In this document: piece after piece, positions 16,628 through 24,986 of the stretch | How positions within the stretch are numbered: position 1 is the first letter of the stretch | Layout: every line of letters begins with the position of its first letter | Source: a virus | Virus record (IMG/VR): IMGVR_UViG_3300049020_000027 | Coordinates: 1-38,619 of that record | Length of the DNA stretch: 38,619 bases | Strand: one strand, 5' to 3' | The notes under the pieces: generated by a model | Seen by the model: only the letters and a program-made list of their open reading frames with translations | What the model was told of the DNA's origin: nothing | Databases searched by the model: none | Made by a program: the position numbers and the translations under genes

Positions 16628-19112
16628 GCACCCGAATTGCCGACAGCAGCTGAACGCCGCCCGCGCAGCGCAAGGCCGCAATCCTCTCACGCAGGCCCAG
16701 GAGGCGGCAATCGACGCCCGCATGGCCGGCACGCTGCGCCGCCTCGCGCGCACCGACTCGAACTGGCAGAGCTACAGCCGGGACCAGCGCTACCTCATGG
16801 CGGCCCAGGCGGCGCAGGCCGACATCGCGGCCGAGGCCGCGCGCAAGGTGGCGAACGCCCAGCGCCAGGTGCTGCGCACCGCCGAGACCGAGCAGCGAAT
16901 AACCGACACCATGACCTGGAAGGGCAGCGGCCGCACCGACGCGCTGGTGCACGACATGGAGCGGACGCACAACTACATCGACGGCATCAAGCGCGACGCG
17001 ACGCGCGGGCTGATGGAGTTGATCGACGCGGCCGACTCGGGCCAGGGGACCGGAGCCGGCCGGCGGGCTCTGATGATTGCCTTCGGCGCGCAGAACCCGG
17101 CTATGACGCGCGACCTGGCGTTGGAGGTGTTCGGGCAGGGCAAGGCTGGCACCGGCAACGCGCTGGCCAAGGCCGGAGCCGACGCATGGCTGAAGACGAC
17201 CGAGCAGCTGCGCGAGCGCTTCAACAACGCAGGCGGTGACGTGGGCCGGCTGGACTACGGCTATCTGCCCCAGGCACACGACCAGGTGCTGGTGCTGCAG
17301 ACTGGCCGCGACACATGGGCGCAGAAGGTGCTGCCAATGCTCGACCGCTCGCGCTACGTGCTGGAGGACGGCGCACGCATGTCCGACACCGAGGTACTGG
17401 ACGTTCTGCGCGGGGCCTGGGAGACGATCAGCAGCGACGGCAGCAACAAGGTGGCGCCTGGTGCACCGCGCGGCAACGGCGCCCGGGCCAACCGCGGCGC
17501 CGAGTCGCGCGAGATCCACTTCAAGGACGGCGAGGCCTATCTGTCCTACCTGTCCGAGTTCGGCCGTGGGTCGATGTACGACGCCATGATTGGCCACGTC
17601 GGCGGGATGGCGCGCGACATCGGGCTTGTGGAGCGGTACGGCCCGAACCCGCAGGCGCAGATGCGGCTGCAGTTCGACCTGGCCGAGCGCGCCGACGGCG
17701 GGCCGCAGCGGGTGTTCGGCCTGCGGCCAGAAAGCTACTGGGCCACGCTGAGCGGCGCGGCCGGCACGCCGGCCAGCGCGCGCCTGGCCAACATCGCCAG
17801 CCACGTGCGCAACATCGAGACGTTCGGCAAGCTGCAGGGCGCCGTGCTTTCGTCCATCACTGACCTGGGCACGTACTTCGTGGCCACCGGCTACAACAAG
17901 CTGAGCTATTGGGACGCGTTGCGCAATCTGGCCGTCGCCGGCGGCAGCGAGGCCAAGGAGTTCATGAACGGCCACGGCCTGATCGCCGAGTCGATGATCT
18001 CCGACCTCAACCGCTGGGCCGGCGAGAACGTGGCGCAGAGCTGGAGCGGGCGCATCGGCAACGCCACCATGCGGCTTTCGGGCATGAACCTGTGGACGGA
18101 CACGCTGCGCCGGGCCTTCCAGCTGACGCACATGGCTGGCGTGGGCCGGATGGCCGACACCCCCTGGGCGAAGCTGGCCGAGTACGACCGCTGGCGCCTG
18201 GAGAGCAAGGGCCTCACCGAGGCAGATTGGGCGGTCATCCAGTCCGCGCCGCGCGACGACTTCCGCGGGCAACCGATGGTGACGCCGGACGGCATCTACG
18301 CCACCGGTCACCCGGAGGCCGGGCAGATTGTCGCGCGCTACCTCGGCATGCTGTCGGACGAGAGTGAGACGGCCGTGCTCAACCCGGACTTGGCCACGCG
18401 CGCCATGGCGTCCGGCGGCGGCACGCAGTCCGGCACGGTGCGCGGTGAGTTGGCCAAGTCGGTGATGCAGTTCAAGAGCTTCCCCATCGCCATGATGTCG
18501 AGGCACTGGCGTCGGGCGCTGGACACACCGCAAGGTCTGGATGGCGCGCCGCTGACGGCCAACCGGCTTGCCTACGCCGGCGCCATGATGGTCAGCCTCA
18601 CGGCGCTGGGCGCCATCGCCTTCCAGATCAAGGAGATGGTGAAGGGCAAGGACCCGGTGGACATGACGACCGGCAAGTTCTGGACGCGCGCTCTGGCGCA
18701 GGGTGGCGGCCTGGGCTTCGTCGGCGACATGCTGCTGTCGGACACGACCGAGGACCGCGGCAAGCTGGACACCCTGGGCCGCGCACTGCTGGGCCCGGCG
18801 TTCGGCTCGGCGGCCGACCTGTGGGAGCTGACCAAGGGCAACGTGGACGAGTACCTGGCGGGCAAGGACACGCACGCCGCGGCCGAGGGCTTGCGCTTCG
18901 CGCGTGGGCACCTGCCGCTGGTGAACCTCTGGTACGCCAAGGCGGCGCTGGACCATGCGGGGCTGAACGCGCTGCAGGAGAACCTGTCGCCGGGCTACAC
19001 CTCGCGCATGCAGCAGAAGGCGCGCAAGGACTGGAACCAGGACTTCTGGTGGGCGCCCGGCGATGCGACGCCGCAGCGGGCGCCATCTTTCGAACAACTC
19101 GCCGGACAATAA
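16626..19112 (+). CDS. Large ejection-type virion protein (second gp16-position gene)
   Basis: This 828-aa protein starts at ATG 16626 with AGAGGT about five bases upstream. It is mostly helical, with a predicted amphipathic or membrane-active segment around residues 640-680 (LAYAGAMMVSLTALGAIAF). The C-terminal region contains GYTSRMQQKARKDWNQDFWWAPGD, reminiscent of large internal virion proteins that end with an aromatic and basic motif. T7 gp16 is 1318 aa; here the role seems split over this and the preceding gene. Catalytic residues are not recognised. Confidence 0.72.
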   Translation: MHPNCRQQLNAARAAQGRNPLTQAQEAAIDARMAGTLRRLARTDSNWQSYSRDQRYLMAAQAAQADIAAEAARKVANAQRQVLRTAETEQRITDTMTWKGSGRTDALVHDMERTHNYIDGIKRDATRGLMELIDAADSGQGTGAGRRALMIAFGAQNPAMTRDLALEVFGQGKAGTGNALAKAGADAWLKTTEQLRERFNNAGGDVGRLDYGYLPQAHDQVLVLQTGRDTWAQKVLPMLDRSRYVLEDGARMSDTEVLDVLRGAWETISSDGSNKVAPGAPRGNGARANRGAESREIHFKDGEAYLSYLSEFGRGSMYDAMIGHVGGMARDIGLVERYGPNPQAQMRLQFDLAERADGGPQRVFGLRPESYWATLSGAAGTPASARLANIASHVRNIETFGKLQGAVLSSITDLGTYFVATGYNKLSYWDALRNLAVAGGSEAKEFMNGHGLIAESMISDLNRWAGENVAQSWSGRIGNATMRLSGMNLWTDTLRRAFQLTHMAGVGRMADTPWAKLAEYDRWRLESKGLTEADWAVIQSAPRDDFRGQPMVTPDGIYATGHPEAGQIVARYLGMLSDESETAVLNPDLATRAMASGGGTQSGTVRGELAKSVMQFKSFPIAMMSRHWRRALDTPQGLDGAPLTANRLAYAGAMMVSLTALGAIAFQIKEMVKGKDPVDMTTGKFWTRALAQGGGLGFVGDMLLSDTTEDRGKLDTLGRALLGPAFGSAADLWELTKGNVDEYLAGKDTHAAAEGLRFARGHLPLVNLWYAKAALDHAGLNALQENLSPGYTSRMQQKARKDWNQDFWWAPGDATPQRAPSFEQLAGQ

Positions 19113-19115
19113 GCC

Positions 19116-19502
19116 ATGCGCCCCGACCAAGCCGAAAAACTCGAAGCCATCATCGACCGGCTGGCCGACGTGTTCATCGTCGAAGCAGACCCGGCCAACT
19201 GGACCGCCGACGGTGTCATGCCACGGGACATGACGCAGGCCCAGCGCGGTGACCGGCACTGGGACCGCAAGGGCGCCGTGGGCACGGCCGGCGTGCTGAA
19301 CCACGCGCTGAACCTGCACAAGCACTGGCGCGAGCGCGCAGCGCTGAGCCCGAGCGGCGAACTGCCGGCGGATGAGGCTGAGGATCTGGACCAGACCATC
19401 CGCAAGGCCGAGCGGCGCGCCGAGCAGATCGCCAGCAAAGCGGTCGAGAAGGCCATGCAGCGTCGCAACAAGGGCGCCCGTGAGCCAGTCAGCAAGTCCT
19501 GA
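19116..19502 (+). CDS. Small terminase subunit candidate
   Basis: This 128-aa protein starts at ATG 19116, three bases after the preceding gene, and overlaps the large terminase start. It is acidic at the N-terminus and ends in a basic helix (KAERRAEQIASKAVEKAMQRRNKGAR). Position directly before the large terminase and size near T7 gp18 (89 aa) and relatives support a DNA-recognition subunit. No sequence motif is decisive. Confidence 0.62.
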   Translation: MRPDQAEKLEAIIDRLADVFIVEADPANWTADGVMPRDMTQAQRGDRHWDRKGAVGTAGVLNHALNLHKHWRERAALSPSGELPADEAEDLDQTIRKAERRAEQIASKAVEKAMQRRNKGAREPVSKS

Positions 19503-21156
19503 GAAGGTTTCGTTTCCGGCCTTCTTTTTGATGTGGGCCGAGGTCCAGCGGTGGGACGTGCCCGACATCCACTGGATTGCCGTGCACTGGCTTGAGAACC
19601 GCGGCCGCCTGGCCGTGCTGCGCTGCTTCCGCGGCTTCGGGAAGTCCACGCTCCTGGCCGTCTACAACGCCTGGCGCTACTACCGAAACCCGGCGTTCCG
19701 CATCCTGCACCAAGGCGACCAGGACAAGACGGCCTACAAGACCAGCCGTGACACGCTGGCCGTGCTGCAGCGCCACCCGCTCACTGCCGATGCCTACCGC
19801 TACGGCATCCGCGGCAACAAGGACTCGTTCTGGTGGGGGCCAGGCTCCACCGATGAGCGCAACCCAAGCATGCAGGCGGCCGGCATCCTCACCAGCATCA
19901 CGAGTTCGCGCTGCGACGAGGTGCAGAACGACGACGTGGAGGTGCCGAAGAACATCACCAACCCAGACAACCGCGAAAAGATGCGAGGCCGCCTCGGTGA
20001 GCAGGTGCACTGCATGGTGCCTGGCGCGCCCATCCTCTACATCGGCACACCGCACACGCACGATTCTCTCTACGACGAGATGGAAGCCATGGATGCCGAT
20101 TGCCTGACCATCAAAATGTTCGATCACGAGTTCCGCGTCGAGCTGGCCGACAAGCTGAGCTATGCGCTGCCGTTCGCGCCCGAGTTCGTGCTGGTCGGCA
20201 TCGGCAAGACGTCTAAGGCGCTGCGGCCCGGCAAGGACTACACGCTGCGCGGGGCCACGATCACCTTCAAGAAGGAGCCGATGGCGCTGGTCGACTTCTA
20301 CAGCGGCAGTTCGTGGCCCGAGCGCTTCACGCTCGACGAGATGGAGTTCCGCCGGCGCAAAACCAAGACCATCAACGAATGGGACAGCCAATACCAGCTG
20401 CACAGCAAGCCGGTGCACGACCTGCGACTGGACCCGGACCGCATGCCGGCATACGACGTGGAGCCGGTCTGGAAGCGCGGCAACGGACAGCTGACCATGT
20501 GGCTGGGCCAGGCCCGCATCGTCAGCGCCGCCGTGCGCTGGGATCCTTCGAGCGGCAAGCTCAAGAGCGACGTTTCGGCGGTGGCCGTGGTGTTCCAGGA
20601 CGACACCGGCCGGCGCTACCTGCACCGCGTGCTGGGGCTGATGGGTGATGTCGTCGAGTTCGCGGACGACGGCAAGACGGTGATCGGCGGCCAGGTTCAT
20701 CAGCTCTGCAACCTGGTGGAGGAGTTGCGGCTGCCTCGCGTCACCATCGAGACCAACGGCATCGGCGGGTTCTCGCCGGCAACGCTCAAGGGCGCGCTGA
20801 AGCAGCGCCGGCTGGTGTGCGGCGTGGCCGAGCAGCACAGCACCACGCTGAAGAACAAGCGCATCCTGGAAAGCCTGGAGCCGCTGCTGTTGACCGCCGA
20901 CCAATTGTGGGCCCACGTCAGCGTGCTGGACGGTCCGCTCTACACGCAGATGCGCGACTGGAACCCCGCCGTCAAGGACCAGCCCGACGACTACCTGGAC
21001 GCCGCGGCCGGCGCCTGCGCCGAGCAGCCCGAACGCGTGATGCGCACCATCGCGCCGGAAGACCACGCCGGGATTCCGGCCCCTACCGGGCAAGACAGTT
21101 GGCGCCCATCGAGTGGCGTGCACATGCTGGAGCTGGAGACGGGCATCGTCGACTGA
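19480..21156 (+). CDS. Terminase large subunit (T7 gp19-like packaging ATPase/nuclease)
   Basis: This 558-aa protein probably starts at GTG 19480 with AAGGG upstream. The Walker A-like RGFGKST is at residues 51-57, and the acidic Walker B region with Asp-Asp-Val-Glu at 151-154 is as in T7 gp19. The C-terminal nuclease domain has Asp355, Glu424 and Asp503/Asp504/Asp507 as candidate metal ligands. It drives DNA into the procapsid and cuts the concatemer. The length fits the T7 type (586 aa). The third copy of the 34-bp motif lies within its last 30 codons. Confidence 0.93.
   Translation: MSQSASPEKVSFPAFFLMWAEVQRWDVPDIHWIAVHWLENRGRLAVLRCFRGFGKSTLLAVYNAWRYYRNPAFRILHQGDQDKTAYKTSRDTLAVLQRHPLTADAYRYGIRGNKDSFWWGPGSTDERNPSMQAAGILTSITSSRCDEVQNDDVEVPKNITNPDNREKMRGRLGEQVHCMVPGAPILYIGTPHTHDSLYDEMEAMDADCLTIKMFDHEFRVELADKLSYALPFAPEFVLVGIGKTSKALRPGKDYTLRGATITFKKEPMALVDFYSGSSWPERFTLDEMEFRRRKTKTINEWDSQYQLHSKPVHDLRLDPDRMPAYDVEPVWKRGNGQLTMWLGQARIVSAAVRWDPSSGKLKSDVSAVAVVFQDDTGRRYLHRVLGLMGDVVEFADDGKTVIGGQVHQLCNLVEELRLPRVTIETNGIGGFSPATLKGALKQRRLVCGVAEQHSTTLKNKRILESLEPLLLTADQLWAHVSVLDGPLYTQMRDWNPAVKDQPDDYLDAAAGACAEQPERVMRTIAPEDHAGIPAPTGQDSWRPSSGVHMLELETGIVD
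21067..21100 (+). repeat. 34-bp dispersed motif, copy 3 (inside the terminase gene)
   Basis: GCCGGGATTCCGGCC at 21067-21081 is followed after 11 bases by AGACA(G)TTG. It overlaps the terminase reading frame near its 3' end, about 120 bases before the tail fibre gene. The exact 15-bp match and 11-base spacing equal the two non-coding copies, so the constraint is unlikely to come from the protein. Confidence 0.7.
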
Positions 21157-21189
21157 CCCGGCCATGCGCGCCTCAACAGCGAGGCGCCC

Positions 21190-23091
21190 ATGGCAGTCCC
21201 AGAGCAGACCCCCCTGAATTCGCACTTGGCCAGCGGCGCCTCGGGCGTGTTCAGCTATGACTTCCAGATCGCGGCCGAGACCGACCTGGCCGTGACAGCG
21301 GACGGTGATCTGCTGACGTTGAACGTCGACTACACGGTGGCAGGCGTCGGCGTTGAAACTGGCGGCACCATCACCGTCACGCCCACGCCGTCGGCCGGCG
21401 TTGTCGTCACCGTCTACCGCGACACCCAGCTGAAGCGCGACGACGATTTCCAGACTGCCGGAGACCTGCCGGCCGCGCAGGTGAATCTGGAACTGGACCG
21501 CCTGTGGCGCGCGCTGCAGGAGATCTTCAGCGGTGGCAAGGGTGCTCCTACGGCCATTCGCGTGCCGCAGGGCGAGACGGTGCCGGCGCTGCCGAAGGCT
21601 GCAGACAGGGCGTCTCGGGTGCTGGCGTTTGACGCTTCTGGCAATCCCATCGTTATCCCAGGGGTGGACAGCGGCAGCGCCGCCGCCCTTGCCATCGACC
21701 TGGCCAACACCGCCAGCGCCACGAAGGGCGACTACCTCATGGGTGTCAGGCGCACTCAGACCGGTGCCGTCGCCACCACACAGCACGCGGTCAACGAGGG
21801 CCGCTGGTTCGACATGAAGGCCGACGGCGGCTGCGCTGCCGATGGTGTGACGACAGGTGATGTCGCCAAGATCCAGGCCATCATCAACGCGACGCCAGGC
21901 GTCTACTGGTTCCCCGGCGGCACCTGGCTGTGGGAATCGAAGCTGCAGCTGCCGAACGACGTGGTGCTGATCTTCTCGCCCGCGGCGACCATCAAGCCCG
22001 CAAGCAACGGCCTGACCATCTTCGGCGAGAAGGACTACGGCGGCGGCACGAAGACCTGCTACCGCAGCCAGATCATCGGCGCTCGCGTGGACGGCACCGG
22101 CAAGACGGGCACCGTCTGGGGCGACTTCACGAACATGCGTCAGGCGGGTGCCGGCATCTACAACTCCCTGGCCATCGAATGTGGCCTGCCGATCTTCCGA
22201 TTCGGCTGCTACGCCACCATGGTGAAGGACTTCACTGCGTTCGGCGGCGTGCTGTCGCCCATGACCTTCACAGCCTCGGCCAGCAAGTGCGTCGTGGAGA
22301 ACCCGATCATCGACAACCAAGTCGCCGGCACGGGGAGCGGGACGGGGACCGCGATCCAGGTCAACAGCACCACGTCCGAGACCATCGGCGTGCAGATCCT
22401 GGGCGGCTACATCCAGGGCTTCGACATCGGCATCGAGGACAAGGCCTACAACACGACCATCGAGCGCGCGTACTTCGAGCACTGCAACGTCACCGACGTC
22501 TACTTCAACGGCGCCCGCGGCAGCCATGTCGCCAGGACGGACCACAACGCCGGCATCGGCGCCTGTGGCATCAAGGCGCGCAACAGCGACGCCATCAGCG
22601 TGTTCAAGCCTCAGATGGGCAGCGGGAATCGCACTGGCCTGCTGGACTTCGACGGCACGAACACCAACTGCACGGGCGAAGTCGACTCGTCAAACGCGAG
22701 CTGGAACACGCCGCTGGGCGTGACGACCGGCATTCTGCTGAGCCCGTACTCGGCGAACTACACCGTCACGGACGCCAGCGCGGCCGCGCTAACCTTCACG
22801 CAGAACACCCAGGCGGTCTACAGCCGCGCCGGCAACACCGTCACGGTGTGCTTCGACATCACCTACCCCGTGACAGCCAGCGGCGCCAATGCCTCGATCA
22901 ACCTCCCCGTAGCGCCGAAGGCCGGCACGACCGTGACGGACTCGGCTGGCTTCACCGACTACGGCTCGGTGCTGCTGTTCAACGGCTCGGGCTCGACGTT
23001 CGGGGTGTACGCCTCATCTGGCGGCGCGCTAACCAATGCCAACCTCTCTGGCAAGCGCATCGCGGGCTCGATCACCTACATCACGCGATGA
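21190..23091 (+). CDS. Tail fibre/tailspike with T7-type N-terminal anchor
   Basis: This 633-aa protein starts at ATG 21190. Residues 1-110 match the T7 gp17 N-terminal anchor pattern (ASGVFSYDFQIAAETDLAV, then VYRDTQLKRDDDFQTAGDLPAAQVNLELDRL). Residues about 200-490 are repetitive beta-strand segments with a start resembling the pectate-lyase-type spike fold (DGGCAADGVTTGDVAKIQAII). The C-terminal 120 residues are a beta-rich receptor-binding domain. It probably binds, and may degrade, a host surface polysaccharide. The active site cannot be located. Confidence 0.85.
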   Translation: MAVPEQTPLNSHLASGASGVFSYDFQIAAETDLAVTADGDLLTLNVDYTVAGVGVETGGTITVTPTPSAGVVVTVYRDTQLKRDDDFQTAGDLPAAQVNLELDRLWRALQEIFSGGKGAPTAIRVPQGETVPALPKAADRASRVLAFDASGNPIVIPGVDSGSAAALAIDLANTASATKGDYLMGVRRTQTGAVATTQHAVNEGRWFDMKADGGCAADGVTTGDVAKIQAIINATPGVYWFPGGTWLWESKLQLPNDVVLIFSPAATIKPASNGLTIFGEKDYGGGTKTCYRSQIIGARVDGTGKTGTVWGDFTNMRQAGAGIYNSLAIECGLPIFRFGCYATMVKDFTAFGGVLSPMTFTASASKCVVENPIIDNQVAGTGSGTGTAIQVNSTTSETIGVQILGGYIQGFDIGIEDKAYNTTIERAYFEHCNVTDVYFNGARGSHVARTDHNAGIGACGIKARNSDAISVFKPQMGSGNRTGLLDFDGTNTNCTGEVDSSNASWNTPLGVTTGILLSPYSANYTVTDASAAALTFTQNTQAVYSRAGNTVTVCFDITYPVTASGANASINLPVAPKAGTTVTDSAGFTDYGSVLLFNGSGSTFGVYASSGGALTNANLSGKRIAGSITYITR

Positions 23092-23213
23092 ACGACGGGC
23101 ACACCATGCGCAACCTCATCATCAAGATCCTCGAAACCCTCCTGGCCTGGGCGCGACCCAAGCCGCCCGTGTCCATCCAGGGCGGCGGCGGGCCAGGGGA
23201 AGAGCACAAATGA
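23088..23213 (+). CDS. Very small protein at the start of the lysis cassette
   Basis: This 41-aa protein starts in an ATGA overlap with the tail fibre stop; an alternative ATG is at 23106. It has a hydrophobic helix (LIIKILETLLAWARP) followed by a Pro/Gly-rich tail, and its stop overlaps the next start. It might be a tiny membrane-associated lysis factor. No family is recognised. Confidence 0.5.
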   Translation: MNDGHTMRNLIIKILETLLAWARPKPPVSIQGGGGPGEEHK

Positions 23214-23584
23214 GGCTCGCCGCGGCGTTGCTGCTGCTGGTGGCGTGCTGCCACTACGGAGACAGCCTGCTCGCCCAGGGGTACGACAACCCCGAGGCCG
23301 CCGCTCGCGCGATCTTCTACATCCTGCGCGGGATTGAGGGCGTGGTGCTCTTCGCCGTCATTGCCGCCATCACACGCAATCGCTACGCGTTCGCTGTCTG
23401 CCTCTTCGGCATGTTCGAGGAAGGCCAGACGGCAATTTGCAGGGCCGCAAAGCCCATCGCAGAAAGGCCAGCCGTCGAGCTGTTCAAAGGCCTCTGCGGT
23501 GAGCCTTGGTACGGGGTAGGCCTACTTCTGGCGGCACTCATCGCCGCGTCTATGGCTGACAAGCTCCGGGAGGGTAGGCCGTGA
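23210..23584 (+). CDS. Membrane protein of the lysis cassette
   Basis: This 124-aa protein starts at ATG 23210 in an ATGA overlap. It has a signal-like N-terminal hydrophobic stretch (LAAALLLLVACC), a second segment at about 47-61 (VVLFAVIAAI) and a third near the C-terminus (YGVGLLLAALIAAS). Two cysteines follow the first segment. It is probably an inner-membrane protein acting with the adjacent holin candidates. The exact role is unknown. Confidence 0.65.
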   Translation: MRLAAALLLLVACCHYGDSLLAQGYDNPEAAARAIFYILRGIEGVVLFAVIAAITRNRYAFAVCLFGMFEEGQTAICRAAKPIAERPAVELFKGLCGEPWYGVGLLLAALIAASMADKLREGRP

Positions 23585-23886
23585 ACATCGAAGAAATCTT
23601 GAAATCGCCGGACGTGGCTGGCACTGCGGGCGCCATCCTGGGTTGGCTCAGCGCCCCCGGCGGCACGCTCCGAGAACAGCTCTTCAACGTCGGCGCAGGG
23701 TTCGGCGCCGCGTTCTTCTTGGCCCCGTACATGGCTGAGCGCGCCGGGCTGGAGTCGCGCGCTAGCCAGATGGCGTTCGCTTTTGTCGTCGGCCTCGTCG
23801 GCATGAACGTCCTCCCCAAGCTCATCAGCGCCGCCAAGCGGGCCGACTGGTCCGCGTTGCTGCCGGCCAAGAAAGGCAAACCATGA
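23581..23886 (+). CDS. Holin-like protein
   Basis: This 101-aa protein starts at GTG 23581 overlapping the previous stop. Two hydrophobic segments are seen (about 14-30 and 37-53), with a third, weaker one at 63-80, and a basic C-terminus ending KKGKP. This architecture and the place before the lysis enzyme suit a holin that opens the inner membrane. No specific holin family can be assigned by eye. Confidence 0.6.
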   Translation: MNIEEILKSPDVAGTAGAILGWLSAPGGTLREQLFNVGAGFGAAFFLAPYMAERAGLESRASQMAFAFVVGLVGMNVLPKLISAAKRADWSALLPAKKGKP

Positions 23887-24110
23887 TGGCCTTCGCTCTC
23901 CTGCTCGCCGGACTGGCGGGCGCTCTCGCTTCGGTGCTGATCTGCAAGGGCATCACGTTGCGCCTCTGGGCGGACGTCGCGGCTGGCATGGGCGCCGTGT
24001 TGGGCGTCTGGGCGTCGGCCATGCTTGCCGGCAGCGACCCGTGGCCGCTATGGGGCTTCTGGGCAGGCTACGCGGCCGTGGTCGTGTACCTGCGGAGGGC
24101 GGCGTCATGA
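23883..24110 (+). CDS. Second holin-like membrane protein
   Basis: This 75-aa protein starts at ATG 23883 overlapping the previous stop. Three hydrophobic segments (about 2-21, 28-47 and 52-70) account for nearly all of it, and the end is basic (YLRRAAS). It could be a holin, or partner/antiholin of the preceding protein. It overlaps the next gene by four bases. Confidence 0.6.
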   Translation: MMAFALLLAGLAGALASVLICKGITLRLWADVAAGMGAVLGVWASAMLAGSDPWPLWGFWAGYAAVVVYLRRAAS

Positions 24111-24535
24111 CGTACGCCACCCTGAGCCGCGGCCCCAGCACTGACGAGGGCACGTTCGGCCGCATCGTCTGCGCCAACGGCCCCGAGCTTCACAGCCTGG
24201 AACTGCCGTGGCGCGAGAACAAACCGCAGATCAGCAGCATCCCGAAGGGCGTCTACCTCTGCGAGCTGGTCGACTCGCCAAAGTTCGGCCGGGTCTACGA
24301 GGTGCGCAACGTGCCGGGCCGGTCGCACATCCTCATCCATGCCGCGAACTGGGCCGGCGACCGCGCCAAGGGTCTGCATAGCGACCTGCTGGGCTGCATC
24401 GCGCCGGGCGACAGCGTCGGCATGCTGCAGCCCCCCAACGGCCGCATGCAGCGGGCGGTCATCGGCAGCAAGCGGGCACTGCACGACCTCATGGCCTGGG
24501 CCGGCGGCGAGCCATTCGAGCTGACGATCCGATGA
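24107..24535 (+). CDS. DUF5675 family protein, candidate lysis enzyme
   Basis: This 142-aa protein starts at ATG 24107 in an ATGA overlap. The pattern of GTFGRIV near the start, LELPWRENKPQISSIPKGVY, HILIHAANWAGD and LGCIAPG fits the DUF5675 family found in phage lysis cassettes. His73 and His76, Asp83 and Cys94 (approximate numbers) are conserved-looking polar residues. No classical lysozyme, amidase or transglycosylase gene is seen in the window, so this is the best endolysin candidate. Enzymatic activity is inferred only from position. Confidence 0.75.
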   Translation: MTYATLSRGPSTDEGTFGRIVCANGPELHSLELPWRENKPQISSIPKGVYLCELVDSPKFGRVYEVRNVPGRSHILIHAANWAGDRAKGLHSDLLGCIAPGDSVGMLQPPNGRMQRAVIGSKRALHDLMAWAGGEPFELTIR

Positions 24536-24900
24536 GCCCCTGGTTCGTCCTCGCCGCTGTCGGCCTCGTCGGCGCCCTGACCGGCGGCGCCTATTGGCAG
24601 GGCCGCCAGGACGGCGAGGCCAAGATCGTGGCGCAGGAGGCGCGCGAGCGCGAGATCGCCGCGGAGGCCGTCGACGCGGCCCTCAATGCTTCGGCGCAGG
24701 CGATCGGCGCCATCAAGGTCCAGCACCGGACCCTCACCCAGGAGGTGGAGCGCCATGTCATCGAGAAGCCCGTCTATCGCGATCCTGGCTGCCGGCACGA
24801 TGCTGACGGCCTGCAGCGCCTCAATGCCGCGCTCACCGGCGCAGCCCGGCCCGAGCCCGCTGGTAGTGGCGTCGTGCCCCGAACTGGCGCCGCTGAGTGA
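24532..24900 (+). CDS. Rz: i-spanin (Rz-like)
   Basis: This 122-aa protein starts at ATG 24532 in an ATGA overlap. A single N-terminal membrane segment (residues about 4-20) is followed by a long periplasmic helix rich in Ala, Glu and Gln. The segment EKPVYRDPGCRHDADGL-QRLN is typical of Rz-like proteins. Together with Rz1 it spans the periplasm and fuses the membranes at lysis. The Rz1 gene lies inside it in another frame. Confidence 0.85.
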   Translation: MSPWFVLAAVGLVGALTGGAYWQGRQDGEAKIVAQEAREREIAAEAVDAALNASAQAIGAIKVQHRTLTQEVERHVIEKPVYRDPGCRHDADGLQRLNAALTGAARPEPAGSGVVPRTGAAE

Positions 24901-24985
24901 TCCGAGCTTTGGCGCGACGACGCTGAAGCTGATCGAGGTGGCTGGGCAGTACCGAGAGTGCCGGGCGGCTGCGCTGGCGCGGTGA
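24755..24985 (+). CDS. Rz1: o-spanin (Rz1-like lipoprotein), embedded in Rz
   Basis: This 76-aa protein starts at ATG 24755 with AGGAGG nine bases upstream. A lipoprotein signal ending LTAC at residues 15-18 is followed by a Pro-rich stretch, as usual for Rz1. It is read in a +1 frame relative to Rz and extends 85 bases beyond it, an embedded-overlapping arrangement. It pairs with the i-spanin from the outer membrane. Confidence 0.85.
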   Translation: MSSRSPSIAILAAGTMLTACSASMPRSPAQPGPSPLVVASCPELAPLSDPSFGATTLKLIEVAGQYRECRAAALAR

Positions 24986-24986
24986 C

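Noticed and set aside
16344-19649. A 1101-codon open frame on the - strand opposite the ejection protein gene
   Set aside because: Composition is that of a shadow frame in GC-rich DNA, and the + strand gene is supported by ribosome site and context.
19748-19754. Single CGTGACA copies inside the terminase and tail fibre genes
   Set aside because: They are isolated and in coding DNA, consistent with chance, and are not part of the iteron cluster.
19489-22545. A 1018-codon open frame on the - strand opposite the terminase and tail fibre genes
   Set aside because: It is antisense to strongly recognised genes, has low-complexity His/Arg/Gly/Val composition typical of frames opposite GC-rich coding DNA, and no family pattern.
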